From Saccharomycodes ludwigii (Eukaryota > Ascomycota > Saccharomycetes > Saccharomycodales > Saccharomycodaceae), in the NCBI RefSeq assembly GCF_020623625.1, contig NC_060205.1, positions 1,233,501-1,297,500 of the forward strand: a stretch of 64,000 nt of DNA, in the 5' to 3' direction. Shown in pieces: positions 53,169-62,625 of the stretch. The position numbers and the translations under genes are program-made. Position 1 is the first letter of the stretch, and each line of letters begins with the position of its first letter. Under the pieces are notes generated by a model. The model saw only the letters and a list, made by a program, of their open reading frames with translations. It was not told the DNA's origin and did no database searches.

Positions 53169-53872
53169 ACCATTTAAATTATAGATATATATAAAAGATA
53201 AACAAAAGAAATTATAATGAGGGGGAATTTGGAAAAGGGCAAAAATATTTTCTACCAATCAGGTGGAGATGAGCGAATAACTTTCATCATAGATAGCGAA
53301 AGTAAAAAATATTTTTATTGATATTTCATGATGTACGGGTTGTAAAACTTTTTATATATTATTTCATTCTATTATTTTTTCAGCAATAAAAGTTAAGTCT
53401 TACAAATAAAGGCACGTTTAGTTTACGCTCAGATTGATAATTTTTTTTTTCTTTTTTCTTTTTTTTAACCATGAAGTAGACTTTCTTATATTTATTTAAT
53501 TTTGGGCAATTAAAACTAACAATAGAAAGTGATATGCAAAGAATATTATTGTATCATTTTTTGTATTTCATATATACATGGAAAAGTCAATTATGAGATA
53601 TGATGAGATTTATTATTATAAACTACGTAACTTTCTGCCAAAAATCGGAAGAAGTTTAAAATTGATTAAAATAAAACAAGGATCTCACAATATATATATA
53701 TATATGTATAAAATCAATATTTTTGATAGTTAATTTATACACAGACGTGAAAAAAAAAAGAAAAAAAGAAAAAAAAAAGAAAAAAAGAAAAACGGTATCA
53801 CGGGATCAAACCAACCCTATATATTACTGAATTTTTTTCGAATTTTTTTTTTTTGATTAGGTTTATTTAAAA

Positions 53873-56800
53873 ATGCTTTTTCTGCACGCACTTATATGCG
53901 GTATTTTTTGTTTATTTTTTTCAAGTGTTCAAGCTGTTGTAACATTAGATGGATGTTCAAAACCTAAAGGTGTCCCAAGATCTGGATTTGATTTAACATT
54001 TTATAATATAACATTACCATGCCCTTCACAATATTGCGACACCAATTTCAATTACTTACAAGATACTTATTATGCCAACAATTATGCGGCAGCTGGTGTA
54101 ATGGCTAAAGTTAGCAATGCATATAATTTGTCCGACTATATCGTTGTAACACCTAGCAATGGATGTCTATTGTATGGAACTTTAGCTCCTGGGTTTAATT
54201 ATCCTGAAAGATTTACTGTATCTAATTTTTCTATGTGGGCTACAGGTTACTTTCTTCCTCCTGTCTCTGGGAATTATAATTTTTCTATAAACAATATCGA
54301 TGATAAAGCTGAAATCACTTTGGGTGCCAATGATGCGTTTGATTGTTGTAAAGCCAATACGAGCTCCTCTGATTTTAGTGATTATCAAATTACAAGTGCT
54401 CTTCAAACGGGAAATAATATGTCTTTTACTGCTTATTTGACAGAAGGGGTATATTATCCAATAAAAATGGTGTACATAAATATATGTGGTACTTTTCGAA
54501 TTAAGTTTGGCTTCACATTACCAGATGGCACATATTCTGATGACTGGACAGGTTATATCTATAGTTATGATGATGGTGAGCAAATTTGTGAATTAAATGA
54601 AATAACCACCACGACTACAATGTGGCATTCTACTTACACTTCTACTATTGCAACCTCCATAAGTACCACTGTCGGTACAAACGGTTACCCAACTACAGTA
54701 ACTATCTATGAAGTTGCTACTCCAAATTATACAACAATTCATTCGACTGTTACTACAGGTTGGACTCATTCATATGAAAGCACAACTACCAGTTATATTA
54801 CAACGACAGGAAGCGATGGTGTACCAACGGCTGCTACCATTGTATATGTGGATACACCTGAGGTTGATGCTGTTAGTACCACTTATACTCCATGGACTGG
54901 TGCGTTTGCTACCACCATTGGTACTGGTGTTACTACTGTGATTGGATCAGATGGACTACCAACTACTTCAACCGTCTACACAGTGGAAACACCTGAGGTT
55001 GATGCTGTTAGCACCACTTATACTCCATGGACTGGTGCGTTTGCTACCACCATCGGTACTGGTGTTACTACTGTAATCGGATCAGATGGACTACCAACTA
55101 CGTCTACCGTCTACACAGTGGAAACACCTGAGGTTGATGCTGTTAGCACCACTTATACTCCATGGACTGGTGCGTTTGCTACTACCATTGGTACTGGTGT
55201 TACTACTGTGATTGGATCAGATGGACTACCAACTACGTCCACCGTCTACACAGTGGAAACACCTGAGGTTGATGCTGTTAGCACCACTTATACTCCATGG
55301 ACTGGTGCGTTTGCTACCACCATTGGTACTGGTGTTACTACTGTGATTGGATCAGATGGACTACCAACTACTTCAACCGTCTACACCGTTGAAACTCCTG
55401 AAGTTGATGCTGTTAGCACTACATATACTCCATGGACGGGTAAGTTCAGTACAACCATCGGTACTGGTGTTACTACTGTAATCGGATCAGATGGACTACC
55501 AACTACGTCCACCGTCTACACAGTGGAAACACCTGAGGTTGATGCTGTTAGCACCACTTATACTCCATGGACTGGTGCGTTTGCTACTACCATTGGTACT
55601 GGTGTTACTACTGTAATCGGATCAGATGGACTACCAACTACGTCCACCGTCTACACAGTGGAAACACCTGAGGTTGATGCTGTTAGCACCACTTATACTC
55701 CATGGACTGGTGCGTTTGCTACCACCATTGGTACTGGTGTTACTACTGTGATTGGATCAGATGGACTACCAACTACTTCAACCGTCTACACAGTGGAAAC
55801 ACCTGAGGTTGATGCTGTTAGCACCACTTATACTCCATGGACTGGTGCGTTTGCTACCACCATTGGTACTGGTATTACTACTGTGATTGGATCAGATGGA
55901 CTACCAACTACGTCCACCGTCTACACAGTGGAAACACCTGAGGTTGATGCTGTTAGCACCACTTATACTCCATGGACTGGTGCGTTTGCTACCACCATTG
56001 GTACTGGTGTTACTACTGTGATTGGATCAGATGGACTACCAACTACTTCAACCGTCTACACCGTTGAAACTCCTGAAGTTGATGCTGTTAGCACTACATA
56101 TACTCCATGGACGGGTAAGTTCAGTACAACCATCGGTACTAGTGTTACAACTGTGATTGGATTAAATGGATTATTAACCACATCCACGATCTACACAGTT
56201 GAAACACCTGAGAATAACGGTATTACCACCACTAATGTACCATGGACTGGGTCTGTTACTTCCACTGTAGGTACTAGTGTATTTACCACAACAGGTACCG
56301 ATGGATTTTTAACCACATCTACCGTTTACACAGTGCAAACACCTGAGAATAACGGTATTACCACCACTAATGTACCATGGACTGGGTCTGTTACTTCCAC
56401 TGTAGGTACTAGTGTATTTACCACAACAGGTACCGATGGATTTTTAACCACATCTACCGTTTACACAGTACAAACACCTGAGAATAACGGTATTACCACC
56501 ACTAATGTACCATGGACTGGGTCTGTTACTTCCACTGTAGGTACTAGTGTATTTACCACAACAGGTACCGATGGATTTTTAACCACATCTACCGTTTACA
56601 CAGTACAAACACCTGAGAATAACGGTATTACTACCACTAATGTACCATGGACTGGGTCTGTTACTTCCACTGTAGGTACTAGTGTATTTACCACAACAGG
56701 TACCGATGGATTTTTAACCACATCTACCGTTTACACAGTACAAACACCTGAGAATAACGGTATTACCACCACTAATGTACCATGGACTGGGTCTGTTACT

Positions 56801-59692
56801 TCCACTGTAGGTACTAGTGTATTTACCACAACAGGTACCGATGGATTTTTAACCACATCTACCGTTTACACAGTGCAAACACCTGAGAATAACGGTATTA
56901 CTACCACTAATGTACCATGGACTGGGTCTGTTACTTCCACTGTAGGTACTAGTGTATTTACCACAACAGGTACCGATGGATTTTTAACCACATCTACCGT
57001 TTACACAGTGCAAACACCTGAGAATAACGGTATTACTACCACTAATGTACCATGGACTGGGTCTGTTACTTCCACTGTAGGTACTAGTGTATTTACCACA
57101 ACAGGTACTGATGGATTACCAACCACATCCACGATCTACACAGTGCAAACACCTGAGAATAACGGTATTACCACCACTAATGTACCATGGACTGGGTCTG
57201 TTACTTCCACTGTAGGTACTAGTGTATTCACTACTACTGGTACTGATGGATTACCAACCACATCTACCGTTTACACAGTACAAACACCTGAGAATAACGG
57301 TATTACTACCACTAATGTACCATGGACTGGGTCTGTTACTTCCACTGTAGGTACTAGTGTATTCACTACTACTGGTACTGATGGATTACCAACCACATCT
57401 ACCGTTTACACAGTACAAACACCTGAGAATAACGGTATTACCACCACTAATGTACCATGGACTGGGTCTGTTACTTCCACGGTAGGTACTAGTGTATTCA
57501 CTACTACTGGTACTGATGGATTACCAACCACATCTACCGTTTACACAGTACAAACACCTGAGAATAACGGTATTACTACCACTAATGTACCATGGACTGG
57601 GTCTGTTACTTCCACTGTAGGTACTAGTGTATTCACTACTACTGGTACTGATGGATTACCAACCACATCTACCGTTTACACAGTACAAACACCTGAGAAT
57701 AACGGTATTACCACCACTAATGTACCATGGACTGGGTCTGTTACTTCCACTGTAGGTACTAGTGTATTTACCACAACAGGTACTGATGGATTACCAACCA
57801 CATCTACCGTTTACACAGTGCAAACACCTGAGAATAACGGTATTACTACCACTAATGTACCATGGACTGGGTCTGTTACTTCCACTGTAGGTACTAGTGT
57901 ATTTACCACAACAGGTACTGATGGATTACCAACCACATCTACCGTTTACACAGTGCAAACACCTGAGAATAACGGTATTACCACCACTAATGTACCATGG
58001 ACTGGGTCTGTTACTTCCACTGTAGGTACTAGTGTATTTACCACAACAGGTACCGATGGATTTTTAACCACATCTACCGTTTACACAGTACAAACACCTG
58101 AGAATAACGGTATTACCACCACTAATGTACCATGGACTGGGTCTGTTACTTCCACTGTAGGTACTAGTGTATTTACCACAACAGGTACCGATGGAATTTT
58201 AACCACATCTACCATCTACACAGTTGTTACTCCAGAGAACCGTGTTATTAGTACTACATTTACCTCTTGGGGTGATGCTTACACTTCAACTTATTCCACT
58301 AACATTTTCACTGTTACCGGAGCTGATGGATTGTCTACCACTTCCACTATCATTTACGTTGAAACACCAGGATTTGGTTATTTTAATACTACTAGCTCTA
58401 AATCATCACCATTGACTTCTATTCCAGGCACCACTAACACTGAGCCATTTACTAACCCAAGTGAAGGTAGCTCTACTTCAGAAATCTTTACTAATCCATC
58501 TTCAGGTACTAGCTCTAAATCTTCATCCTTCACCACTATTTCAGGTACTACTAACACTGAGCCATCTACAAACCCAAGTGAAAGTACATCCGCATCAGAA
58601 ACCTTTATTACCCCAGTTTCAGGTATCACCTCTACCTTTGAAAGTGTTATTCCAGTTAAACCAACTACTGAGACATCTGGATTGCCTTCTAGTGTTACAA
58701 GAACTACTGTGATTGTTACATCTGGCAGAACTATAACCTCAACTATTGTCACATGCGATGCTACTACCACCACTATTCCAAACAACAACAACAACAACAA
58801 TAATAATGGTGGTTCTAACAATTCGGGTTCCGAAGTTTATTCTGTTAGTTCTGAGACTTCCAATACACCAGTTACTGTTACTAAGACTAGTGTGTACACT
58901 ACCTCAGGTAGTGCCATTACTGCTACTATCACATCAACTATTGTTCCAAACAACAACAATAACAATGGTGGATCTGGTAGTTCCGAAACTGGTAATACAC
59001 CAGTTACTGTTACCAAGACTAGCGTGTACACTACATCTGGTAGCACCATTACTGCTACTATCACCTCTACTATTGTTCCAAACAACAATAATAACAATGG
59101 TGGATCTGGTAGTTCTGAGGCTGCTAATACACCAGTTACTGTTACTAAGACTAGTGTGTTTACCACATCTGGTAGTATCATTACTGCTACTATCACCTCT
59201 ACTATCGTTCCAAACAACAACAACAACAACAACGGTGGATCTGGTAGTTCCGAAACTGCTAATACACCAGTTACTGTTACTAAGACTAGTGTGTTTACAA
59301 TATCTGGAAGTACCATCACATCTGTTATTACATCTACTATTGTTCCAAACAATAATAATGAAAATGGATCAGGTTCTTCAGGCAATGCTAGTGAATATGT
59401 TGAGACTATTACTTCTGGTTCTGTTTATACCACTGTTACCAAGAGTGGCAGTGGCAACTCTGGTAATTCCAACAATGTTGTTACTAAGACCACATCTGGT
59501 GGAAAAGTCATTACTACTACTATTCAATCAGAAACTGTTTCTAGTACAGCTGGTATTGAAGTGCAAAGTATTCAATCTCAACCAGCATCTAGTGGATTAA
59601 TTTCTATTTATCAAGCTGGTGCTGTTTCAAACAGAATATCCACTTTCAAGATGTTCTTTACTTTATTTGTTTTGTTTTTCAATTTCTTTTAA
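53873..59692 (+). CDS. PA14-domain flocculin/adhesin, GPI-anchored
   Basis: 1,939-residue cell-wall adhesin of the Flo1/Flo5/Flo9 type. Signal peptide about 1-21; PA14 lectin domain about 50-238 with the calcium-binding cis-Asp pair Asp143-Asp144 (NNIDDKAEITLG), paired cysteines (FDCCKAN) and TLPDG...SDDWTGYIYSYDDGE as in yeast flocculins, so sugar binding is likely retained. Then a Thr-rich stalk: 27 units of exactly 45 residues (283-1497) in two families, a Ser/Thr/Pro linker, four units of about 43-45 residues with Asn runs (1664-1839), and a C-terminal hydrophobic tail (MFFTLFVLFFNFF) after a small-residue region, the signal for GPI addition. Mediates flocculation or surface adhesion by binding mannose chains. 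The stalk is uninterrupted, so the gene looks intact. Confidence 0.96.
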   Translation: MLFLHALICGIFCLFFSSVQAVVTLDGCSKPKGVPRSGFDLTFYNITLPCPSQYCDTNFNYLQDTYYANNYAAAGVMAKVSNAYNLSDYIVVTPSNGCLLYGTLAPGFNYPERFTVSNFSMWATGYFLPPVSGNYNFSINNIDDKAEITLGANDAFDCCKANTSSSDFSDYQITSALQTGNNMSFTAYLTEGVYYPIKMVYINICGTFRIKFGFTLPDGTYSDDWTGYIYSYDDGEQICELNEITTTTTMWHSTYTSTIATSISTTVGTNGYPTTVTIYEVATPNYTTIHSTVTTGWTHSYESTTTSYITTTGSDGVPTAATIVYVDTPEVDAVSTTYTPWTGAFATTIGTGVTTVIGSDGLPTTSTVYTVETPEVDAVSTTYTPWTGAFATTIGTGVTTVIGSDGLPTTSTVYTVETPEVDAVSTTYTPWTGAFATTIGTGVTTVIGSDGLPTTSTVYTVETPEVDAVSTTYTPWTGAFATTIGTGVTTVIGSDGLPTTSTVYTVETPEVDAVSTTYTPWTGKFSTTIGTGVTTVIGSDGLPTTSTVYTVETPEVDAVSTTYTPWTGAFATTIGTGVTTVIGSDGLPTTSTVYTVETPEVDAVSTTYTPWTGAFATTIGTGVTTVIGSDGLPTTSTVYTVETPEVDAVSTTYTPWTGAFATTIGTGITTVIGSDGLPTTSTVYTVETPEVDAVSTTYTPWTGAFATTIGTGVTTVIGSDGLPTTSTVYTVETPEVDAVSTTYTPWTGKFSTTIGTSVTTVIGLNGLLTTSTIYTVETPENNGITTTNVPWTGSVTSTVGTSVFTTTGTDGFLTTSTVYTVQTPENNGITTTNVPWTGSVTSTVGTSVFTTTGTDGFLTTSTVYTVQTPENNGITTTNVPWTGSVTSTVGTSVFTTTGTDGFLTTSTVYTVQTPENNGITTTNVPWTGSVTSTVGTSVFTTTGTDGFLTTSTVYTVQTPENNGITTTNVPWTGSVTSTVGTSVFTTTGTDGFLTTSTVYTVQTPENNGITTTNVPWTGSVTSTVGTSVFTTTGTDGFLTTSTVYTVQTPENNGITTTNVPWTGSVTSTVGTSVFTTTGTDGLPTTSTIYTVQTPENNGITTTNVPWTGSVTSTVGTSVFTTTGTDGLPTTSTVYTVQTPENNGITTTNVPWTGSVTSTVGTSVFTTTGTDGLPTTSTVYTVQTPENNGITTTNVPWTGSVTSTVGTSVFTTTGTDGLPTTSTVYTVQTPENNGITTTNVPWTGSVTSTVGTSVFTTTGTDGLPTTSTVYTVQTPENNGITTTNVPWTGSVTSTVGTSVFTTTGTDGLPTTSTVYTVQTPENNGITTTNVPWTGSVTSTVGTSVFTTTGTDGLPTTSTVYTVQTPENNGITTTNVPWTGSVTSTVGTSVFTTTGTDGFLTTSTVYTVQTPENNGITTTNVPWTGSVTSTVGTSVFTTTGTDGILTTSTIYTVVTPENRVISTTFTSWGDAYTSTYSTNIFTVTGADGLSTTSTIIYVETPGFGYFNTTSSKSSPLTSIPGTTNTEPFTNPSEGSSTSEIFTNPSSGTSSKSSSFTTISGTTNTEPSTNPSESTSASETFITPVSGITSTFESVIPVKPTTETSGLPSSVTRTTVIVTSGRTITSTIVTCDATTTTIPNNNNNNNNNGGSNNSGSEVYSVSSETSNTPVTVTKTSVYTTSGSAITATITSTIVPNNNNNNGGSGSSETGNTPVTVTKTSVYTTSGSTITATITSTIVPNNNNNNGGSGSSEAANTPVTVTKTSVFTTSGSIITATITSTIVPNNNNNNNGGSGSSETANTPVTVTKTSVFTISGSTITSVITSTIVPNNNNENGSGSSGNASEYVETITSGSVYTTVTKSGSGNSGNSNNVVTKTTSGGKVITTTIQSETVSSTAGIEVQSIQSQPASSGLISIYQAGAVSNRISTFKMFFTLFVLFFNFF
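54719..56203 (+). repeat. Flocculin stalk repeat family A (135 bp), 11 units
   Basis: One diverged unit (54719-54853, TPNYTTIHST...) followed by ten highly alike units from 54854, each exactly 135 bp and beginning TPEVDAVSTTYTPWTG. Units 5 and 10 carry KFSTT for AFATT; unit 10 ends in a form closer to family B (GLLTTSTIYTVE). Confidence 0.95.
56204..58363 (+). repeat. Flocculin stalk repeat family B (135 bp), 16 units
   Basis: Fifteen near-identical 135-bp units beginning TPENNGITTTNVPWTG, then one diverged unit (58229-58363). Units 1-6 and 14 contain GFLTTST, units 7-13 GLPTTST, unit 15 GILTTST; the GLP block also shares silent changes, so sub-blocks are visible at DNA level. Confidence 0.95.
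58862..59389 (+). repeat. Flocculin stalk repeat family C, four units
   Basis: Four units of roughly 129-135 bp beginning NTPVTVTKTSV and ending in an Asn run plus GGSGSSE; the Asn run (AAC/AAT) varies in length between units. Differs from families A and B and lies nearest the cell-wall anchor. Confidence 0.92.
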
Positions 59693-60984
59693 GCTTTATT
59701 TTTAGTTTTTTATCAATGTGATTTAATTCCTTTAGGTCAATTTTTTTAAATTTTTTAAGTTCATCATTTATTTTTGTTTTCACCACATAATCATTTCAAT
59801 TATATATATATATTTTTTTTATTCTATTTTATAGTTCGTACTCCATATATATTAATATAACTAAACTTTTATAAACTGTTATTTTTTAACAAGATATATT
59901 ATTTTATCTGATTATTTATTGATAACATTGGAATATTGTTTTCTTTCTTATTTTTCATACTCATCTATCTGTTTTAATTTTTCTTTCACTGTTGGGTTTA
60001 AAAGTTTAATAATAATAATGATAGAAAGGAGTATCTGAAATTATAAAGAGCAAGATAGATCTATGCTTTTGGAAATAAATACTCAATTAGTGGGTCAGTT
60101 TATGTTATGTGTTTTGAACCAATAATTCCAAACTTATAAGTCTGCTTAGATTCTATAAATCGATGTTTATTTGTAACATGATTGGTGATAAACTTTCCCT
60201 TCATATATATATTATTCTTTAGTTAACAGGCTCTATGTTTTTTATTATTCCATAATTCAAGTGTTTGTTAATAATTAGTTCATATAAGTGCTTGCTTTAT
60301 CACAATGTATAATCATAAGCTTATATCGAAAGACGAGTGTGAATATGCAGCAATATACATTCCTTGTCAACGGAGTACTTGTCATATTTCATCAAATTTA
60401 GCGTATATTAAAAGAAAAAACATACAAGTCGAGATCTTGTAATATAGATAGAAATTTGGAAACAATATTGAATAGTATTAATTGTAGTTTATGGTATTTA
60501 ATTCATTGTGTATGTCTAATTGAGATGTTGTGATTCATTCATTTTGAGTTTGCTGCTATTTAGTGTTAATTAACAAAAATAAACTTCATTCTTTACATAT
60601 AATGAATTGTAACATAATCCATAAAACAAAACAAACTTGTTATTGGAAACTAGTCTTAAGTTTATTCACTAGGTTTTATCACATCTATTATCCTTGTTGC
60701 AATATGTAATATTAAACTACTTAGTTTTTAGTTCTCTTTGCTTCATATGTTATCTGAATGCTTGAAATTATTTATGGTCTTGATAGTTACAATGGCATAG
60801 TTTCTCTGGTGAATTTATAAAATATATTGGGTGAAAACTTGGTGCATTTCTAACTCTCCATAACTCTTGAAATAACTGGTGTTCAAATGCAATTTCGCTT
60901 TCTATATTTCATATTAGACAACATTTATTAAAGTTTTATTGATAAAATAACATTGTGAATTTAGAGGATATTTTTGAGCGAACG

Positions 60985-61056
60985 AAAAAAAAAAAATTAT
61001 TTCTTTGGCTGCAAAAAAAAAAAAAAATATTTCTTTGGCTGCAAAAAAAAAAAAAA
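60985..61056. repeat. Twofold tandem of TTTCTTTGGCTGC plus A-run
   Basis: Two copies of TATTTCTTTGGCTGCAAAA followed by long A-runs, about 36 bases apart. Resembles a small slippage duplication. Confidence 0.85.
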
Positions 61057-61145
61057 GTTTTTTTTCGTAAAAAATGCTAAATATTTTTAAGCTGTGAATT
61101 ACCAACAAAGTTAAAAAAAAAAAACAGTTTGTTGATTATCAGAAA

Positions 61146-61181
61146 TAACAAAACAAAACAAAACAAAACAAAACAAAACAA
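61146..61181. repeat. AAAAC pentanucleotide microsatellite
   Basis: About seven uninterrupted AAAAC units in non-coding DNA. Confidence 0.92.
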
Positions 61182-61405
61182 GTATTTTACACAATTTACA
61201 ACAACTTACAAGAAATTAGAAAAGTTTTTGATCAAAAAACAAATATTCAGGTAGTATTTAAAAAACCTATCAAAATACGAAATCATATCTACACTTTCAA
61301 AGAATGCTTCAACTGGATATATACTGATTGGAGTGAAGAAAAACAACACTATAAAGGGGCTGTTTATTATTATTGTGTTATTCTAGTGGATAACCATTGC
61401 GTGTT

Positions 61406-61670
61406 TGTTGGAATCATAATGACTGTACTGGAGTGAAGGACCATATTGTTAATAATAAGCACACATCAATATTTACATGTCATCTAAAATATAAGTGGTG
61501 TATAACTGATTAAGCGTGATAAAAGTTTAAAAACAAAAGATACACTGAAAACACAAAAAGTGCTTATTTATTAAAGTATCAATTCACAAATCAATCAAAT
61601 AACAAATAAGGTTATACTGTGCGATCTGACACCTGAATACTTTTATTATATTTAGTTTTTTATTCCAACA
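61406..61670. mobile_element. LTR-like fossil, TGTTGGAAT/ATTCCAACA ends
   Basis: 265-bp segment bounded by a perfect 9-bp inverted repeat TGTTGGAAT...ATTCCAACA, the same type of ends as the 345-bp LTR at 52147 but with unrelated interior. Read on the minus strand it begins TGTTGGAATAAAAAAC, reminiscent of Ty1-type LTR starts. No internal region or clear target duplication. A solo LTR is the best reading; a small non-autonomous inverted-repeat element is the alternative. Confidence 0.35.
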
Positions 61671-62625
61671 CTGTGGACATGTAAAGCATTGGTATTACCA
61701 CTTATAACTTCGTTTCTAATTATTATTTTAAAAAAGTAGGTTAGTAATAAGGCTTTTCTTTTTATTCTAATATCCTACTAGATCTAGAACTTACAACACA
61801 CATACTCGGTTTATATCTACTAAGTGTATGCCAAACATTACTATATTTAAGAGTATTCAAAGATTCAGTGATATTTATGAAGACCAGCTATTGCATACAT
61901 AAAATCTAAATGTGCATGTCAATTTATATATTATATTCATAAAAAAAAGGTTTATTAAAAAATGACATTATATGATTAGTGTGGAATTTGAAATTCTGAT
62001 TTAGGTTGAAATGAACTTCCCCCCCCCCAATCAAAGGAGTAACACAAGTATTATTATGGAATATTGTATCAATATATTGGGAGATATGTTTACATGGACA
62101 AGTGAGTAAGTAACTAGTTTATTTGTGATTTATTGTGTGACTAACATGAGTTGATAAGAAATGGCTTACTATTAGAAAGAGAAGGATATTTATTTTGACT
62201 AAAAGCAAGGGCATTGCAAATAATATAATGAAACATATATTTTGTTACATTTTTAGGCACTGCACAGTACTGAATCTTAACTAATAATTACAGTCTATTT
62301 TGTTTTATATGTTACCAATTCAATCATTTGAAATTAATGAGATCATCCAATTGTGGAAATGCAGTAGTGATCTTGTTACATAGCAGGTGTTGAAAAACTT
62401 ATACAAAACTGGGATGTGTATTTGTGATACCAATTTCCTTCATTTTCTTTTTTCACCACGTACATTATTTTGTGAATAATATTTACAGGAAAATAAAAGA
62501 AGATTGTATTTGGAGCACGATTATTAATGCTATTGATCAATATTCTAAATGTAATTTCGTGGAATAACAGCAATCAATCCAAATCAGCAAAACACTTGAC
62601 TACCATGTAATTCTAGTTTTTAATG

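Larger units (their letters stand above)
45133..53872. other. 8.7-kb gene-poor AT-rich block
   Basis: No gene I would defend. All frames are short (under 125 codons) and lack motifs. The block contains one copy of a long dispersed repeat, a solo LTR, a strong hairpin, a tandem 20-bp duplication near 47015-47055 (CCTAAATGTTGTTTA twice), a GTGTGTT/AACACAC hairpin at about 48938-48955, and an ATCACGTG motif at 48713-48720. Composition is close to random AT-rich DNA with fewer long homopolymers than the gene-dense left half. Subtelomeric or pericentromeric sequence is the likely reading. Confidence 0.55.

Noticed and set aside
54719-58363. Possible CRISPR-like or satellite array
   Set aside because: Regular 135-bp spacing without spacers, fully coding in frame, Thr-rich protein with signal peptide and GPI signal: a flocculin stalk.
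58378-59600. Frames of 147, 182 and 284 codons within the flocculin
   Set aside because: Long shadow frames arise because repeats are multiples of three and lack stops in other frames; hydrophobic Leu/Val runs have no start context or family.
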